Notes: generated from the letters alone by a model not told the origin. A stretch of DNA of 64,000 nucleotides from Bubalus kerabau (GCF_029407905.1 NC_073643.1:38722501-38786500), one strand, 5' to 3'. Positions 44,831 through 55,959 are shown, counted from the stretch's first letter. A program made the numbers and translations.

Positions 44831-47029
44831 GAGAAGGGAGCTTGCCGTAAATGATTTTCTTTTCACATGATGCAATCTGTAGGAGTCTCTTTGAGACCCA
44901 TCTCCATGGGGATATTCCGATTGAGATGTGACAGAGACGGCATAAGTGTGAAAGTGAAAAATACTTGGAAGTAGCCTTCCACTGTTTGGGAAGTCTCAAA
45001 TTACATTAAGTCAAAGAGGCCAGAATTTATTGATCTGTTTTCATTTTTATTGCAAAAGACGTAGAACTTTTAGTATAGTAACATGTGTCGCAGTTATTCT
45101 AGAAGGGGTTCTAGCACATGTTTCTAAATTTGGCCATAAAACCACTCTTTCCCTCCCTCCCTCCCTTCTATCCTTCTCTCCCTCCCTTCCTTCACTATCT
45201 ATTAACTTCTCAAAAAATATACATGAAGTCCCTTTAGAGAAGCATGGATGAACGTGTAGAATGGATGACTAGAAGGAAAATGATCTAAGTACCCTCCTAG
45301 GTTGTACTCCTGACTCTTCATAATTCGGGGAAAAATTTCATTTCTCTCAGCCAAAGTTTTCTCTCTATAGCTTGGAATTTGTGTGTTTCTTGTACTGTGT
45401 TACAGAGATGTGTTATTGTGAATAGTTAAAACATTTCATTCCGGACACTAAATTGATGTGAAGAGCATTTCATTCTCATAATACGTTGAGAATATGTTGT
45501 CATTCTTTAATAGTGGTCCCAGAGAAGAGGGAATTTGAGTTTTCTTTCAGTGCCTAAGGGTTAAATAATCTAAACTATTGAAATCAGTGGTTTTCTTCAT
45601 GCCTGGGAAGTTGAAAAGAGCATGTTCAAGATGACTGAGATGATCAGATCCTGCTGAGGTTGTATTAACTCCATTGAAAGCCTCAGATGGAAGCTGATAA
45701 TCCTACTTGGATTAAGAGCTGGATTCTGAGCTGGAGTCCATGAAAACCTTGGTTTTGTTCTTTTGATGTAGGGTTCATGGTGACACTTAGGCCCGCATGG
45801 GACAGAACTAGAGAGCAGTCACTAGACCAAGGACAGTTTGTATAGTCAAAGAAGAAAAATCACCCCTCCCAGAATCCCATGGGCCAAAAGAGCTCCCAGA
45901 ATCCCATGGGCCAAAAGAGCCTGGACCAAATTAGACAGAGTGTGGCAACCACATTGTGGAAAGAGTCACTGGATGTTGTGTGGATTTGTCTTTCTTTTCC
46001 TTTGAAGGATCACATGTAGAGCCAGAAGGAAAAAAGACATTTTCCCAACACCGAAAGGGAAAAATGCAGTTGAGGCTTCTGAAATGAACTGTAAAAGGCA
46101 CAGACCTGTGGAAAGAATACATTTTCTGCTCAGTGAAGTTATGTATTTAGCAGCTTTCTGATGACACTCGGCCTCTGAAGCGTGAGTGTAACAAAGTTTT
46201 GTTACTGAAACTTAAGAGCAAGTCTTAATGACTGAGGGCTATGGAGGCAAGGCCGCCACCTCACTGTCCGTCAAAGATTCCATCCCAGTTAGAAAGAATG
46301 TAAATTGTCTTTCCATCCTCATAGCTCCATGCTGGTGGTAGTTTTTGCTTTTTCCACCCTTCTTTCTTGTATAGTTCATTGACAATTCTGCTCATGCTTT
46401 AAAATAATCCGAGCTTGAAGTGGGGCTTGCATTTCACTGATTTTGATTACTCCCACACACTGTATTTATTTGCCATTTAAATCATCTTTGTCTGGAGATT
46501 TCAGTTCTGCTGCATCTGATCTCTGCTGTTGTTAACTAAGGAAAAGGAAGGGAAGGCAGGTCCCTTCAGAGGGGCCTGTTGTTTGAGGAGGCCTCCAAGG
46601 AAGACGGGGAGAAAATAAAATTCCTCATGACAAGGAAGGCTTGGCTGCTTACTCAAGCCCTTGTCTGTTGCCTATCACTCTTTCTGGAACTTGATGGATG
46701 GATGTGCTTTCAGGAAGGTCCTTATCATGTGAGATACACAACACTTACTGTTTCCATGCAGCTGGGCCCTAGATTCTGTTCCATAGACTCTTGTCCTGCA
46801 ACTCTGCTCTCCTTTGTCCTGCCCCATGGGGCGACGTGAGGCACTGGGTGTCCAAGGCCTCTCCCCCTGAGTTCAAGGACCTGGAGTCCTGGCACATGAA
46901 CCAAATATCAAAATTTGGGATAATTTCAGTTAATTTTCAAGAAAGACTGCACATTCACAGTGCCCTCCAGAGCTATGCTGGAGCCTGAGGCAAAAGGGGA
47001 AAAAAGATCAGTACTATGATAAAATGCTG
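44831..47029. other. Unassigned sequence
   Basis: 2.2 kb without a recognised gene or dispersed repeat. It includes a pyrimidine-rich CCTTCC run at 45148-45195 and the 27-bp duplication at 45866-45919. Open frames are below 90 codons and have no domain. Confidence 0.4.
45866..45919. repeat. Perfect 27-bp tandem duplication
   Basis: A unit beginning 'ctcccagaatcc' and ending 'gccaaaagag' spans 45866-45892 and repeats without a mismatch at 45893-45919. Confidence 0.97.
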
Positions 47030-47715
47030 GTATTTATTCCTTGTCCATGTTGATAAGGCCATTTACCCTATTTAAGTACTTACTCTGTGGGACTGTGAAG
47101 AAAGCTGAGCACTGAAGAATTGATGCTTTTGAACTGTGGTGTTGGAGAAGACTCTTGAGCGTCCCTTGGACTGCAAGGAGATCCATCCAGTCCATCCTAA
47201 AGGAGATCAGTCCTGGGTGTTCATTGGAAGGACTGATGCTGAAGCTGAAACTCCAATACTTTGGCCACCTCATGCGAAGAGTTGACTCATTGGAAAAGAC
47301 CCTGATGCTGGGAGGGATTGGGGGCAGGAGGAGAAGAGGACGACAGAGGATGAGATGGCTGGATGGCATCACCGACTCTATGGACACGAGTTTGAGTGAA
47401 CTCTGGGAGTTGGTCATGGACAGGGAGGCCTGGCGTGCTGCGATTCATGGGGTCGCAAAGAGTCAGACACGACTGAGCTACTGAACTGTGCCTTATGGCA
47501 CATAGATGTCTAGCATGTGGAACGTGCATCCCTGGAAACGTTAACAAATAGTAACTCATGAAATCACCCTGAAATAGGTACAGTGATTATCCTGATTCTA
47601 GAAATCAAGAAACTGAGGCACCAAGAAATTAAGTTACTTGTCTGAAGTCATCACTTAGCCACGAAGGCAGAAGCAGGATACTAGTCCCCATGTGTCTAGC
47701 TCTGAGCCTCTTCTG
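47030..47715 (-). mobile_element. MIR/L2 element split by BovB
   Basis: The left part has 'tttaagtacttactctgtg' (47072-47090). The right part, from 47489, has 'tgccttatggcac', then 'tcaagaaactgaggcaccaa' and 'gaaattaagttacttgtctg'. These read as one reverse-complement MIR-like element. Confidence 0.6.
47089..47488 (+). mobile_element. BovB LINE 3' end, 5' truncated
   Basis: It starts 'ggactgtgaagaaagctgag' and ends 'gactgagctactgaactg'. It encodes the last ~125 residues of the BovB protein: DAFELWCWRRLLSVPW and RRVDSLEKTLMLGG, then MDREAWRAAIHGV. TGA at 47113-47115 is the same premature stop as in the other copies. Downstream of it the frame is open to the natural end. Confidence 0.95.
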
Positions 47716-48154
47716 ATCTCTTGTTCTTGAGGGACAGAACATTTTTCTCTCTGTTCCATGAGACTTGATTTCTGTTCAACTACTTGAAGTTTTCCATTTC
47801 CATTTCTAAGAGGACTTGACTCCTGCCCAGGAGATAATGCATCAAATTCAAGTGGAACCTGAAATATAAGATCCGAGGAAAGTATGTGGAAGACCTTGAT
47901 TCAGTTAATCCAGGTAAAAGAGGGAGATGGGTGTTAGTCTAGTTTCTTCCCACTTGTACTAGACATGATTTTTATAGCTTTTTAAAAATTGTAATATAGA
48001 AAATATCTGTGTGAATACTAGTTGGTTCTTCAGTGATGTTACAGCATAGTTTCATTGCTTTCACTTTCTTTTTCTTCAGATACGTTCATCTCAGAATTCT
48101 TGTTCGGAAATTTAGGTTTTGACTTAAAATTTTACCACCCTTGATCCATAGACA
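47716..48154. other. Unassigned sequence
   Basis: No repeat or exon recognised. Confidence 0.4.
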
Positions 48155-48475
48155 TGTGTTGACCAGTGTGGTAAGTGCTTAGCACATATGATTATTGACC
48201 ACTTGAAATGCACTTCATATTAATTGAGATGTGCTCTCAGCACAGAGTTGTTGAAGACTTAGTGTGATCAACAGAATCTAAATTATCTCATTAATTTTTA
48301 TATTGATTACATACGACAGTGATTTTCTGGATCTACTCATTTAAATAAATATACTGTTAAAATTAATTTCACTTGTTAGCATTTTTTTAATGTGGCTAGT
48401 AGAAAACTTTACATCACATATGTGACTCAAATTTATTTCTGTTGCACAGTACCGCTATAAAATATTGCCTGTCAG
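48155..48475 (+). mobile_element. Ancient DNA-transposon-like repeat
   Basis: 'gttgaagacttagtgtgatc', 'atctcattaatttttatatt', 'ttaatgtggctagtagaaaa' and 'gcacagtaccgct' follow a common old mammalian element, which I recall but cannot name with confidence. Confidence 0.55.
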
Positions 48476-48897
48476 CTGTTCCATTTTGAGGCAAGAGGTT
48501 GGTGTGTTTGTTTTGATTTGTTTGTTAACTGTCGCAGGAGCAAGTAAAATTTGCCAAAAGAGAAGGAAAGGGAAAATCGTAGGCGCTTAAGACTTTTAGC
48601 CCAGTTATAGTTACTTTGTTAAAGAATTTTCACCTTTTGTCTCTGCCATCTCAGCAGACATGTGAATTCTTTAGGCTGTAGCATTAATTTGTATTCTGAG
48701 AGGTTTGTAAACAGCAAAAAACTGGGCCTGTTTTTCAGAACAGCTGCCTGTAAATGATTTCATCAGACTCTAAATACAGCTTAGGTGTTCATTTTGGCGT
48801 TGAATACTGATAGGCCTGCCTGTGTTTGCCATGTGCAGGGTTCTGGTGCATCTTCCTCAAAGTCTTCGTGCAGAATGGTTCTCTGGGCCCTAGGGCC
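48476..48897. other. Unassigned sequence
   Basis: No repeat or exon recognised. Confidence 0.4.
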
Positions 48898-49045
48898 TGA
48901 TGTCATGGTCCTCAGACTTGAGTTTGCAGAAGAACCACCTGGTGACCCAGAGTGGCTGCACATCCCTGGGGGCTGATCCCTGGGGCATCTGGTTTAGCTC
49001 CTCTGGACCAAGCACATCAGCTGTATTATTTCTAACAAACCCCTC
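48898..49045 (+). mobile_element. MER5A-type hAT MITE
   Basis: 'tcctcagacttgagtttgca', 'gaagaaccacctggtgaccc' and 'ttatttctaacaaacccctc' follow MER5A. The 3' end is lost. Confidence 0.65.
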
Positions 49046-49289
49046 AGGCTCACCTCTCCATTGTAACTTGGGTATTAACATGGTCTGTCTTCCACTTTGT
49101 CTTAAGGATATCTTTGCTTTTTCCAGAAAGTGTTCCTCAATCATCCAGTCCCTTTCTCCTTCCTTCTCACACACTATAGAATCTAATTTACTTCCAAATA
49201 GATATCAGCCAGTCTTAGCTATCCAAAAAAAAAAAAATCCTTTTAGTGAAAGTGCCTTTATGTCTTAATTGTCTTAACTGCCTTATGGA

Positions 49290-49425
49290 TCGGTGAAATT
49301 GAACTTGAAAGATAGCTGAAGTCCTCTTTGAAGTAAATGAGATAATTTTTCAGCAAATGTTAACTTCAGTGCTCTGCACAAAGACAATGCTCCATAAATA
49401 TTTATTAAATGAATGAATTTCTGTC
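49290..49425 (+). mobile_element. MIR/L2 3' fragment
   Basis: 'agtaaatgagataatttttc', 'ctctgcacaaagacaatgct' and 'ccataaatatttattaaatg' form a MIR/L2-type tail. Confidence 0.55.
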
Positions 49426-49689
49426 CTGTTCATATTCTTTGCAAGTTGCATGAATCCTGCTGATCACCTAGGGTGTTTATCTTTAGTGCCAGAGGCAGAA
49501 ACTAAGTAAACACCTACATGGAGGATTCAAATGAGGGCTTTAATGCCATACTGTAGAATGTACCTTAATGAAACAAATAAGAAGGACCCTCATGAGTAGT
49601 TGAACATAATTTCCCCCTCCATAATTTTCTTCAGCTCTTTTTGGTCCAATGCATGTAACCATTCCCCAATCTCCATCTCTTCCTTAGAG

Positions 49690-50135
49690 TGGAACTATAT
49701 TTGTCTGAACTCGGGCTTGCAAGTGACAGAGACCAGTTTTATAAAGGGGTTTATGCACAAAAGCAAGAATTTATAAGTTGAGCTTATTGCAATACCGAGG
49801 CAAGACTTCATGCAGAGGCTCAAGGAATATCATTAGGACATGAGTCTTTCTGTCACTTGGTTTTACTGTCAGACTGTCTCCACCCTCATGGACCAGATGG
49901 TTGTCCATGGTTAAACCCCCTCTTAAATGTCCTCACTCCACCAAAGACCTTGGCTCCCCATATAGTTCCAGGAAAATTTCTGGGAATTGGCTCTGGTTGA
50001 AATGTGTATCTTACCTGGAACGTGGCCATGCAAATGAAATGCTCAACTTTGCAAATCTGGGTCACATAACCTCCCCTGGATCAGGGTGTAAAGCCAGCCT
50101 CACCCAAACTGCTGGAGTAGAGAGAGGAGAATAGT
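49690..50135. mobile_element. Ancient mammalian dispersed repeat
   Basis: 'cgggcttgcaagtgacagag', 'atgcagaggctcaaggaata', 'gggaattggctctggttgaa' and 'aaagccagcctcacccaaac' appear in the order of a known old repeat that I cannot name. Confidence 0.5.
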
Positions 50136-50442
50136 ATGGCACCCCAAAGTCAATTCAAGGTCAGTTGACCATTGAAAAGAGGAAAAGGTACAGCTGGCAA
50201 AATAAATCAAAGAACCACTTTAAAAACCTACAAAGGAATTGGTTTTTCTGTTTCTAAATGAGATTGACTACCGCTACAGAAACTATAACCCTTCCCCTAT
50301 ATCTGAAGTCATGGTTGCAGGCATTTCCAAGTCATCAGCAGACTGGGAGCTCCTTGGGGCAGAGAATGCTCTATAATGATCTTTGGACTTACCCTGTTAC
50401 ACTGCAAACAGCAGGTTTTTAATCAGTGTTCCAATAGACAGA

Positions 50443-50647
50443 GGGCTTCCCTTGAGGCTCAGCTGGTAAAGAATCCGCTTGCAATGCGGGAAGGTCCCTG
50501 GGTTTGATCCCTGGGTTGGGAATAGCCCCTGGAGAAGGGAAAGGCTACCCACTCCAGTATTCGGGCCTGGAGAATTCCATGGACTGTATAGTCCATGGGG
50601 TCTCAAAGAGTTGGACACAACTGAGCGACTCTCACTTCACTTCACTT
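50443..50647 (+). mobile_element. Bov-tA SINE, full length
   Basis: Head 'ggcttcccttgaggctcag' with an A-box-like 'ggctcagctgg' and a B-box 'ggtttgatccc' in which the usual CpG has become TG. It ends in a 'cacttcacttcacttc' tail. The target duplication 'caatagacaga' is perfect: 50432-50442 and 50648-50658. Confidence 0.96.
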
Positions 50648-50784
50648 CAATAGACAGAATCATGTGGTGTACCTACTGTGTGCCCAGTACTCTTAAATTA
50701 ATGAATATCTCTTGTTGCAGTAATCAGTCAAACTGGCTTTTATCCCACAGCCTGCTGAAGGAGAACTTTGAGATGATGCAAACG

Positions 50785-50975
50785 TGGCTCTAAATCTGAT
50801 GCTGCCATTGACTAAACAAGTCACCTGCCCCTGTAGGCCTCACTTTGTGTGTTTATAAAATGAGACTAGTATAGTCCCTCCACATAGAGCCAGTGTGGTG
50901 ATTAAATGAGATTATGCATGTAAAGTGCTTTACGCAGTAGCTGGCCTGTAGTGAGAGCTGATGCACAGTAATTAA
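50785..50975 (+). mobile_element. MIR SINE
   Basis: 'ctgccattgactaaacaagt', 'gtgattaaatgagattatgc' and 'taaagtgctttacgcagtag' show a well-kept MIR. Confidence 0.85.
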
Positions 50976-50980
50976 CAATG

Positions 50981-52410
50981 AGTTCAGTTCAGTTCAGTCG
51001 CTCAGTCGGGTCCGACTCTTTGCGACCTGATGAATCGCAGCACACCAGGCCTCCCTGTCCATCACCAACTCCCAGAGTTCACTCAAACTCACGTCCATCA
51101 AGTCGGTGATGCCATCCAGCCATCTCATCCTCTGTCGTCCCCTTCTCCTCCTGCCCCCAATCCCTCCCAGCATCAGGGTCTTTTCCAATGAGTCAACTCT
51201 TCGCATGAGGTGGCCAAAGTACTGGAGTTTCAGTTTTAGCATCATTCCTTCCAAAGAAATCCCAGGGCTGATCTCCTTCAGAATGGACTGGTTGGATCTC
51301 CTTGCAGTCCAAGGGACTCTCAAGAGTCTTCTCCAACACCACAGTTCAAAAGCATCCATTCTTCAGCATTCAGCTTTCTTCACAGTCCAACTCTCACATC
51401 CATACATGACCACAGGAAAAACCATAGCCTTGACTAGATGGACCTTTGTTGGCAAAGTAATGTCTCTGCTTTTCAGTATGCTGTCTAGGTTGGTCATAAC
51501 TTTTCTTCCAAGGAGTAAGCGTCTTTTAATTTCATGGCTGCATTCACCATCTGCAGTGATTTTGGAGCCCAAAGAAATAAAGTCTGACACTGTTTCCACT
51601 GTTTCTCCATCTATTTGCCATGAAGTGATGGGACCAGATGCCATGATCTTCGTTTTCTGAATGTTGAGCTTTAAGCCAACTTTTTCACTCTCCTCTTTCA
51701 CTTTCATCAAGAGGCTTTTTAGTTGCTCTTCACTTTCTGCCATAAGGGTGGTGTCATCTGCATATCTGAGGTCATTGATATTTCTCCCGGCAATCTTGAT
51801 TCCAGCTTGTGCTTCTTCGAGCCCCACGTTTCTCATGATGTACTCTGCATATAAGTTAAATAAGCAGAGTGACAATATACAGCCTTGATGTACTCCTTTT
51901 CCTATTAGCAACCAGTCTGTTGTTCCATGTCCAGTTCTAACTGTTGCTTCCTGACCTGCATATAGATTTCTCAAGAGACAGATCAGGTGGTCTGGTATTC
52001 CCATCTCTTTCAGAATTTTCCACAGTTTATTGGGATCCACACAGTCAAAGGCTTTGGCATAGTCAATAAAGCAGAAATAGATGTTTTTCTGGAACTCTCG
52101 TGCTTCTTCCATGATCCAGCGGATGTTGGCAATTTGGTCCCTGGTTCCTCTGCCTTTTCTAAAACCAGCTTGAACATCTGGAAGTTCACGGTTCACGTAT
52201 TGCTGAAGCCTGGCTTGGAGAATTTTGAGCATTACTTTACTAGCATGTGAGATGAGTGCAATTGTGCGGTAGTTTGAGCATTCTTTGGCATTGCCTTTCT
52301 TTGGGATTGGAATGAAAACTGACCTTTTCCAGTCCTGTGGCCACTGCTGAGTTTTCCAAATTTGCTGGCATATTGAGTGCAGCACTTTCACAGCATCATC
52401 TTTGAGGATT
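50981..52410 (-). mobile_element. BovB LINE, 1.43 kb, 5' truncated
   Basis: The longest BovB copy here. The 3' tail 'agttcagttcagttcagtcg' lies at the left and the element stops at 'catctttgaggatt' on the right. It holds the reverse transcriptase and the C-terminal region but no endonuclease domain or 5' UTR, the usual result of incomplete reverse transcription. No target duplication is evident. It is probably younger than the other BovB copies, since its frame is nearly open. Confidence 0.96.
50994..52391 (-). pseudogene. BovB reverse transcriptase remnant, one in-frame stop
   Basis: The protein copies BovB RNA into DNA during target-primed retrotransposition. This is the only long domain-bearing frame in the window. 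The first 342 codons (from ATG at 52391) carry FRKGRG (residues 77-82), motif A FCFIDYAKAFD (106-116), motif B region QGCILSLCLFN (169-179, with L at 175 where I recall proline in the family) and the catalytic YADD (210-213). The frame ends KKAEC at TGA 51363-51365. It reopens in phase at ATG 51359 and runs 121 codons to the natural end RTRLSD. The catalytic aspartates are kept, but the endonuclease is absent, so it cannot move itself. The internal ATG is just the first methionine after truncation, not a genuine start. Confidence 0.93.
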
Positions 52411-52869
52411 AGTATCTTTATATTTCAAAGAACAAGTGCTGACCATTTGTATTTTCTCATCTGCTAAGTTTTTGCTATATCCTAGATCCTTTACTAGACA
52501 AGATAAAGATAAAATGAAGAAGATAAAAATCCCATTCTAGGGGAATGTGTGGTTTATTGGAAGGGGCAATCATGTAAACAAGATAGCGCAGGAAATTTAT
52601 GATTGCATGGTCCATGTGGTTGCTTCCCCAGAGTGGTGTACAACGAAAGGAATTTCAAACTCACCCAGGTTTCTAGAATAGCGTGAAGGGGGAGCACGCA
52701 CCTGCCAAAATGTGTCATTCCCCTTTTTTCCTCCTCTGCTGATTGCCCTCAGCCTGCTGAGACAGGCAGTGCCTGCATGTCGTGGACCTCGCTGGCCTTT
52801 CCTGCCCCACCCCAGTCACGCCCTACTGCCAAGACTTCTGGAGTTCGGGGGCCATGTCCTTTCTGACCT
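52411..52869. other. Unassigned sequence
   Basis: 'aaatcccattctaggggaat' near 52529 may be a decayed L2 in reverse. Nothing else recognised. Confidence 0.4.
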
Positions 52870-53060
52870 TGAATTCTCCATGTAGTTACTTTCTGTGCCT
52901 CAAAGGCTCTCTCTATCCACTTTCCCTTCAAGACTTAATTCAAGCATCACCTTCTGTGATAGGCCTTCCCAGCCTGTTGGCCTCAGTTAGGTACCACTCT
53001 TCTCGTTTTTCATCTCTCTTGCCTTCCTGGTTCCCTTAGAACCTAGTGCATGTCCCCCTT
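52870..53060 (+). mobile_element. L2 LINE 3' fragment
   Basis: 'aattcaagcatcaccttctg', 'tgataggccttcccagcctg' and 'cttagaacctagtgcatgtc' match L2 3' phrases. Confidence 0.6.
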
Positions 53061-53129
53061 ACACTCTGGACCCTCTGATAATGTGACTGTCAGCATCCCT
53101 CAGCCTCCCTAACTGTCATGTGTCGACTA

Positions 53130-53698
53130 TAGGCTGGTCCTCCTAATAACCAGGGAGGAAAGGGGGGAGGGATAAATGGGGAGAATGAGATTGACATATG
53201 CACACTACTATATATAAATAGATAACTGTGTTGTATAGCCAAGGGAACTCCAGTGAATACTCTGTAATGACCTATATGGGAAGGCGGTCTGAAAAAGAGT
53301 GTATAGATGCATATGTATAACTGATTTCCGGAGAAGGCAATGGCACCCCACTCCAGTACTCTTGCTTGGAAAATCCCATGGACGGAGGAGCCTGGTTGGC
53401 TGCAGTCCATGGGGTCGCTAAGAGTCGGACACGACTGAGCGACTTCACTTTCACTTTTCCCTTTCATGCATTGGAGAAGGAAATGGCAACCCACTCCAGT
53501 GTTCTTGCCTGGAGAATCCCAGGGACGGGGGGCCTGGTGGGCTGCCGTCTCTGGGGTGGCACAGAGTCGGACACAACTGAAGCGACTTAGCAGCAGCAGC
53601 AGAACTGATTTCACTTTGTTGTACACCTGAAACTAACACGACGTTGTAAATCAACTATACTCTGGTATTTCTTCTTAATAAATTTTTTTAAAAAACAG
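53130..53698 (+). mobile_element. L1 3' UTR with A-rich tail, split by Bov-A2
   Basis: 'gagattgacatatgcacact', 'atatataaatagataactgt' and 'gaatactctgtaatgaccta' lead to the break. After it come 'ttgtacacctgaaactaaca' and 'gtaaatcaactatactctgg', then an A/T-rich tail. This is artiodactyl L1 3' UTR in sense. Confidence 0.9.
53329..53602 (+). mobile_element. Bov-A2 SINE, complete dimer
   Basis: It starts 'cggagaaggcaatggcaccc', has the 'cactttcacttttccctttc' linker and ends 'cgacttagcagcagcagcag'. The target duplication 'aactgatttc' is perfect: 53319-53328 and 53603-53612. The overlapping 178-codon minus frame (53090-53626) is an artefact of these repeats. Confidence 0.97.
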
Positions 53699-53914
53699 GA
53701 AGTCATGATTTTCTGTATTCTCAGGCAGCCTGGCACCATATGGGATGGTGGGAGAAAAGAAAAGGACCTTCCCAGAGATAAGCCAGCAAGTCCTCTAAGG
53801 TTGACAGTCCTCTGTGGGGGCATTTTGAACAGGGTCTCTACCTCGTGAAACATGTTTTCTGATACAAGTTATAAAGTGGCAGTAAAGGCAGGATAGCATA
53901 GGGATGGCTAGACT

Positions 53915-54140
53915 TCTCCCGTGAGGATGAACTTTTAGCTCTTACTGACAATGAGCAAGGTGCTTAACCTCTTAAACCTCTTTATCACTAAAAAAAAAAA
54001 AAAAAAGACATGATGACAAGTCTTGTTTCATAGGGTTACTATGAGCATTTTATGAGATGATGTAAGGAAAACCCTTTGCATGGTACTTAGTGTCTAATGA
54101 AGTCCCCAGTAGTAGTGGGTGCTGTTGTTATAAATGTGTA
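53915..54140 (+). mobile_element. MIR SINE with internal A-run
   Basis: 'agcaaggtgcttaacctctt', 'catagggttactatgagcat' and 'tttgcatggtacttagtgtc' follow MIR. An A-run of about 17 at 53990-54006 replaces the usual 'ctgtaaaatgggg'. Confidence 0.7.
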
Positions 54141-55839
54141 AATATATTTTGGAGACCTCCAGTGGTTTTTCAAAATGAACCATCAGTAACAGTTTTCATC
54201 AAGGAAGTGGTTTGATGGTTTTGTATGACAGTTGGGAAGAAGGAAACAAGAACATGTCGTTTGCAAAGGGGGAACATAATTTTGTTTTGGTTGCTTTTTG
54301 CTTTTGTTTTTCACACCTGTTTTCTCAGGGGAATGGGACCTAGTGTCTTGCCAAATCTTAACAACAAGTAAAATATGTGGTTTAATGTCCTCAGCAGTCA
54401 TCACAAATTGTGAAATCAAATCTCTCATTTGCTTTGGAGCGTCCGGACAGCAAGGACAGCTGGAGTGTTGCTATTTTTTCTTTCAAATAAAAGAGTCAGC
54501 TCCTCGTTACCATAGAAACCACCAACCTAATTATAAGGAGTTTTGTTCACTAGATAAAAGTCATCATTTCTCTCTCCTCCCCACGCTCATACAGGTCCCC
54601 AAAATATTGCTGTGAATTTGGTCCTGGATGAAAAGATCTGCCCTCTTTAGCTAAAGGGCTCTAGTGCGCTGACCAGCTCACACAGGAAAGCAGCAATCAG
54701 GCTGGCCTGAGGCTTCATCAGATACCATCCACAGCTCACATTCTCCTTCAGAAACAGTCATGAGCAGTTAGCAGGAACACATTGGTGTTTTCAAAAGTAA
54801 ACTTCAAAGACAGATGCTCCTAACCCCTCCTACCGTGAAGTAGACATGCTCTTTCTTGTTTGCAAATAGAAGGGTGGACCCCAGCTCTGGAATTCTCCTG
54901 TTCTAGGCTTTTGTGTTAAGATTCGGAGATCAATCATATTATATAACATTGCAGTGTTTGGAGAGGAAATGCTAAACCATGAGTTGCTAAGAGCTGACAG
55001 TCTGTTTCACATGCGTGTGGATTTTGCTAGGATGGGAAGTAGTTGTTTTCCCTTCACAAATTCGGGTACCATCAGGGCTCACCCAGAGAATGGGGAGCCG
55101 CCTTGTACCTGCTTCTCTCTCCTTGAACTTGTCGCATCTGTTTACTGACCTTCATGCATCTGTGTATCTGAGTGGAGAGACTTTTCTTTGACCCTAGAGA
55201 GGTGTTCTGTCAGAGATCAGCTGATAGAAAGCTAAGTGGCACTGAAGACCAAGAGTCTTGGATATATTTTGGGCATAAGGTTACTTAGGGATTAGAGATT
55301 TACAAATACAATTAATGCCTCTCTTTTTTTTGAGATTCCATTTATAGAATCTGCCAGCTGTAGGTCAGTGCTGGTGTTGAGCACATTGCTTGCATGTTGT
55401 AGACACTGTAATACTAATTTGAGAAGGGAATGTCCCATAAGCACATGTCAGGAGTTTTGGAAGATACATCAGGCCATTTGGCATGGGGGTAGGGGGCCAG
55501 GAGAAAGCCTGAGAGTAAAGGCAGGAGTCCCAGAAGAAGCTGTAAACATGAGAAGAAGGTTATATAAATACGTGTGGGGGGTGGCATGGGGACAGCATGG
55601 GGGAAATGGCCCTGCAACTTGGGTAACATCCCAGGACAGGTAAGTGTTTCCTTTGTCCGGAAAAGATATCTTGATTAGGATGGGGCTTTCTTTGACCTGT
55701 ACTTGCTCCTTGTGTGGTGGTCTCTGCTGTTCCTGCCACGTGACCCCTGTTGTTGCGGGTGCTGATGACTAGTTGTAACGGTCATGGCAGCAAGGATGGT
55801 GGAAGTTGGAAATGCTGGTGCTCACAATATTGATGCAGT
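54141..55839. other. Unique sequence, part possibly conserved
   Basis: No dispersed repeat recognised. 54280-54600 holds a RUNX-type TGTGGTTT, an RFX X-box-like motif and a TAATTA core close together, which could mark a regulatory element. Frames of 81-105 codons here have no domain. Confidence 0.4.
54506..54519 (+). promoter_or_regulatory. Candidate RFX X-box motif
   Basis: 'GTTACCATAGAAAC' differs from the palindrome GTTGCCATGGCAAC at three positions, one of which is a tolerated purine. Its role is inferred from the motif only. Confidence 0.3.
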
Positions 55840-55905
55840 GCTGGGTGGTCAATATTTTTTGAGTACTTTCTCAGTGCCAGACCTTGTTCTAAACAGTTAT
55901 ATGTC
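55840..55905 (-). mobile_element. MIR/L2 fragment
   Basis: 'atattttttgagtactttct' and 'cagtgccagaccttgttcta' resemble the reverse end of MIR/L2. Confidence 0.45.
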
Positions 55906-55959
55906 TATTTTTCCATGTGTAGGGCAGAAACCTAGAAATCGTTGTTCTTTCTCTCACAC

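Noticed and set aside
50443..50647. A tRNA gene at the Bov-tA head (A- and B-box-like motifs)
   Set aside because: The tRNA-like segment is the SINE promoter, without a complete cloverleaf, and the same head recurs in many copies in the window.
51106..51660. 184-codon plus-strand open frame
   Set aside because: It is the antisense of the BovB coding sequence. The real homology is on the minus strand.
53090..53626. 178-codon minus-strand open frame
   Set aside because: It runs through an L1 3' UTR and a Bov-A2 SINE. The peptide is translated SINE.
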